This document shows positions 61,639 through 64,000 of a stretch of 64,000 nt of DNA, piece after piece (the first letter of the stretch is position 1; each line of letters opens with the position of its first letter). The stretch spans positions 113,969,018 to 114,033,017 of the forward strand of contig OY978525.1 of the NCBI GenBank assembly GCA_963854835.1, written 5' to 3'. The DNA is from Megamerina dolium (taxonomy: Eukaryota; Arthropoda; Insecta; Diptera; Megamerinidae). Both the position numbers and the translations under genes were made by a program. The notes below the pieces were generated by a model. That model worked only from the letters and a program-made list of their open reading frames with translations. It did not search any database and was not told the DNA's origin.

Positions 61639-62514
61639 CTGAAAAGAAGAAGAACAAATGTAAAACTAAGATAAATACAAAAGCTAAATTGCATCTGTGT
61701 AAAATTATTATTTTAATTTTATATATCAAAATGTTAATATTGTTTAAAGCATTTCCTTCGAATTGCCTTGCATTAAAATTTACTTAATACTAGGGATAGA
61801 TACCCCAAAATGCTGTTCTTGGGTGCTAAAAATTTTTGGATTTTTTTTTCTCATTTCACTATTTAAATAAACTAGTGGCTAAGGTGCCATTTCAAGTGGT
61901 AGCAACGAGAAGAAAAGCAAGTTGCAACATCGTTTTTTTTTTTTAGATTTGCATAATGTTTCCTCAGGATTAATATTTATTTTTATAATTAGTAAATAAA
62001 ATTATAAAAATTAATTTGATTAAAAGTATAAAAATTTAAATAAAAAGAATCTATAGAAAAATACCCAAGCACATACCTAAAAATGGACTGATGAGTAGAC
62101 CTATGACACGACTACAAAAATTGGACGTTTGATTAATATAAAATGCAATTTCACTAGATGAAGGAAAACAAAATAAATTGATGTCGCACAGTGGTCGAAG
62201 AAGCCATTTTTTACGCGAAAACTGTATATTTGAAAATTGTGAAAAATTAGCCGTAATAAAGCCATTCTTACTTATTCAGAAATGTTCAACGAACTCAAAA
62301 CTGATTAATATTTTCAAAAATATTTGCTGGGGACGCCATTGCATCCGTTTAATTCAACGAATTGAATCGAAACATGTTTTAAGCGTTATGTGTTATTAGT
62401 TTTTAAAATAATTTCTTAATGGAAACCATTCACATACAACATTGCCGATTTGGTGTAACTTATTAAACATGGAAAATTACAATTTCATTGGAAATATTAC
62501 ATAATAAAAATTGG
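61639..62514. other. intron, AT-rich
   Basis: Upstream intron of the receptor gene, next to the 61638 acceptor. No recognised element. Confidence 0.55.
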
Positions 62515-62527
62515 TTGCTAAATTATA

Positions 62528-62805
62528 AAAAATAAATAAATATGTGGCACTTAAAGCCTCGGCTCATTGGACGAGCTTCTCTCCCATCACTATTGTGCGT
62601 GTTAAATTTTTGGACAGTATTAGAAGGGACCTACTTATTCTAGCCGGTTCCGAACGGCAGAACTCTTGCGACATCACTTTATCTCAGCTTTATCACAGAG
62701 TTATTTTACATGGCAAGCTGTTACTGTCGGAAGAATTGCCCGGGATTGAACCACGACCTACAGATCAGAAGGCCAACACACTAACCACTGATCCACGACA
62801 CCCAC
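62528..62805 (-). repeat. tRNA-derived SINE copy 5, full length with target duplication
   Basis: Minus strand, 278 bp. It starts GTGGGTGTCGTGGATCAGTGG (box A TGGATCAGTGG), with box B GGTTCAATCCC ~45 bases later, then AGTAACAGCTTGCCATGTAA, CTCTGTGATAAAGCTGAG, TTCTGCCGTTCGGAACCGGC, AAGTAGGTCCCTTCTAATAC, a 3' block GAGAAGCTCGTCCAATGAGC, CTTTAAGTGCCACATA and a (TTTA)n/T tail. Both sides carry TTGCTAAATTATA (62515-62527 and 62806-62818), a 13-bp duplication. Intact A and B boxes would allow RNA polymerase III transcription. It is the best copy to define the family. Confidence 0.92.
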
Positions 62806-62818
62806 TTGCTAAATTATA

Positions 62819-64000
62819 CATACCTTGAAAACACGACTTATTATTTAAGAAAAATTTTTTTAAAAAGCTATAACTAATGATTAGGACCGAATAGGACCCT
62901 CAATTCTTTACCAAAAAGTAATGTAAAGGGACCTTTAATTAACTACGACAAAAAGGTCGGGCATACTTCCGCCAAATAGAATGGAGGCTGTTTTTATTTC
63001 ACTAGGCCAACTGTAGCAGCTGCTCCATTTCCAACTATTTTCCTTTTTATTTGCAAAACAGTTATATGTAATCTTATTGACAATGTTTGACAAGTTATGC
63101 ATTTGCAGTTGATTTGACAACTGTCAACTGTCAAAATATAAATTTTGTGGCATATTCGAATTTAGCATTATAAAAATATTATAATCCTACTGTTTTACTA
63201 AAATCGTAGCAGATCTTCTAATTTTTCGCGTAAAACATGGCTTCTCCGACCACTATATGTCATAGTTCGGTAGTAATAATGACATATTTCGTGGGCATTC
63301 AAAACATGTTACTAGTATACTGTTGATATATATAGTCCTAGTAATGCAGTGCTTACTATCATTCTACGTATGATTCTATAAATTAATATAATTTAATAAT
63401 TTTTGACAATAAAAGCTTAGCTTTAACTAAATTTGAACGTAATTTTTCTAAATACTCGAACATTTCATTAGCAAAGCAAAAAACATGCTTAATACTAAAT
63501 TAAATCTAATTATTTCCACTGTTTCTGTACAATAAATACGGGACACCAGTATTGAATGCTTTAAAAATTAGACACATTCTTTCTTCTCCATTCACCATTC
63601 AGTAAGCAATTACTTTCAACTTTAATTAAAACCTTACGCACTTATGCACTTCCATGTAACAATTTTCACTTCTTTCTATTTGTTTTTTTTTCTCCTCCTT
63701 TTTGTTCATCGTTTTTTTTTAATCCATCACAATAGCACTTCTCTATTTCATAATTTTTTTTTTCTTCTTTTTCAACACGATGATTGTCTTCTTCATATAG
63801 CTGCTGTTAAATAATTATAATATATTATATTCATGAATATTTTCGCTTTTTACCTTAATATCTCTTTGCCCCTCTTTACCACTCTTTGACACGGTATGAT
63901 GAACAGTCATAACATAATTTTTAACATGTATGCGTTGTGCAACTCGTTCTGTGTTCAACTCGTTATAAATAGTTGTGTAAACGAGTTCACAATCACTTTA
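62819..64000. other. AT-rich intron or 5' flank
   Basis: No coding exon seen. T-rich tracts occur near 63683-63775. A possible minus-strand splice donor (AAG|GTAAAA) is at about 63850, and an isolated TATAAATAG (+) is at about 63965. Neither is supported by anything else. Confidence 0.45.

Noticed and set aside
63960..63975. TATAAATAG as a core promoter
   Set aside because: It sits at the window edge in AT-rich DNA with no initiator, downstream exon or transcript evidence visible.

Overview
The window is AT-rich, intron-like DNA from an insect, most probably a schizophoran fly and plausibly a tephritid fruit fly. The reasons are the density of mariner-family transposons, including relatives of the D,D41D 'rosa' lineage first described from Ceratitis rosa, a DINE-1-like Helitron, a fly-type long-intron gene and abundant CAA/GTT, TA and CA microsatellites. 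Species assignment is inference. There are no bacterial-type operons, CRISPR arrays or rRNA genes.

One host gene is supported, on the minus strand. Its first coding exon (61317 to 59141) carries a signal peptide, a very long low-complexity Asp/Asn/Ala/Ser region and a conserved C-terminal part. A second coding exon lies about 30.5 kb downstream (28607 to 28300). The two exons join in phase (phase 2) and have consensus splice sites, and the second exon ends on a GTAAGT donor in phase 1, so the gene continues past the left edge or in small exons I could not recognise. The product looks like the extracellular part of a GPR158/GPR179-like orphan class C receptor (in Drosophila the CG31760/smog group); this is a family-level guess. 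The 5' leader begins at a splice acceptor at 61638 and has a start-stop uORF (ATGTAA) two bases before the main start codon.

Most of the rest is introns of this gene filled with transposable elements. There are seven D,D34D mariner copies or fragments (1-168, 169-535, 14.0, 15.96, 18.8, 25.8 and 48.0 kb), six D,D41D elements (2.9, 9.3, 32.8, 39.7, 53.2 and 57.2 kb) and one maT-like D,D37D element (22.0 kb). There are RNase H-bearing LINE copies at 1.1, 6.0, 11.6 and 36.6 kb, two other LINE tails at 7.5 and 57.4 kb, and an RT scrap at 34.7 kb. A tRNA-derived SINE family has copies at 9.66, 30.2-31.2, 35.0-35.5 and 62.5 kb. A terminal-inverted-repeat element at 30.28-31.0 kb interrupts one SINE, and a DINE-1-like Helitron candidate lies at 43.6-44.9 kb. 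All transposase genes are broken; the 36.7-38.6 kb LINE has a long intact RT-RNase H reading frame but is 5' truncated.

The most informative structures are nested insertions with readable target-site duplications: SINE in SINE, inverted-repeat element in SINE, LINE tail in D,D41D element. They give a relative order of mobile-element activity. I found no evidence of a novel multi-gene system.
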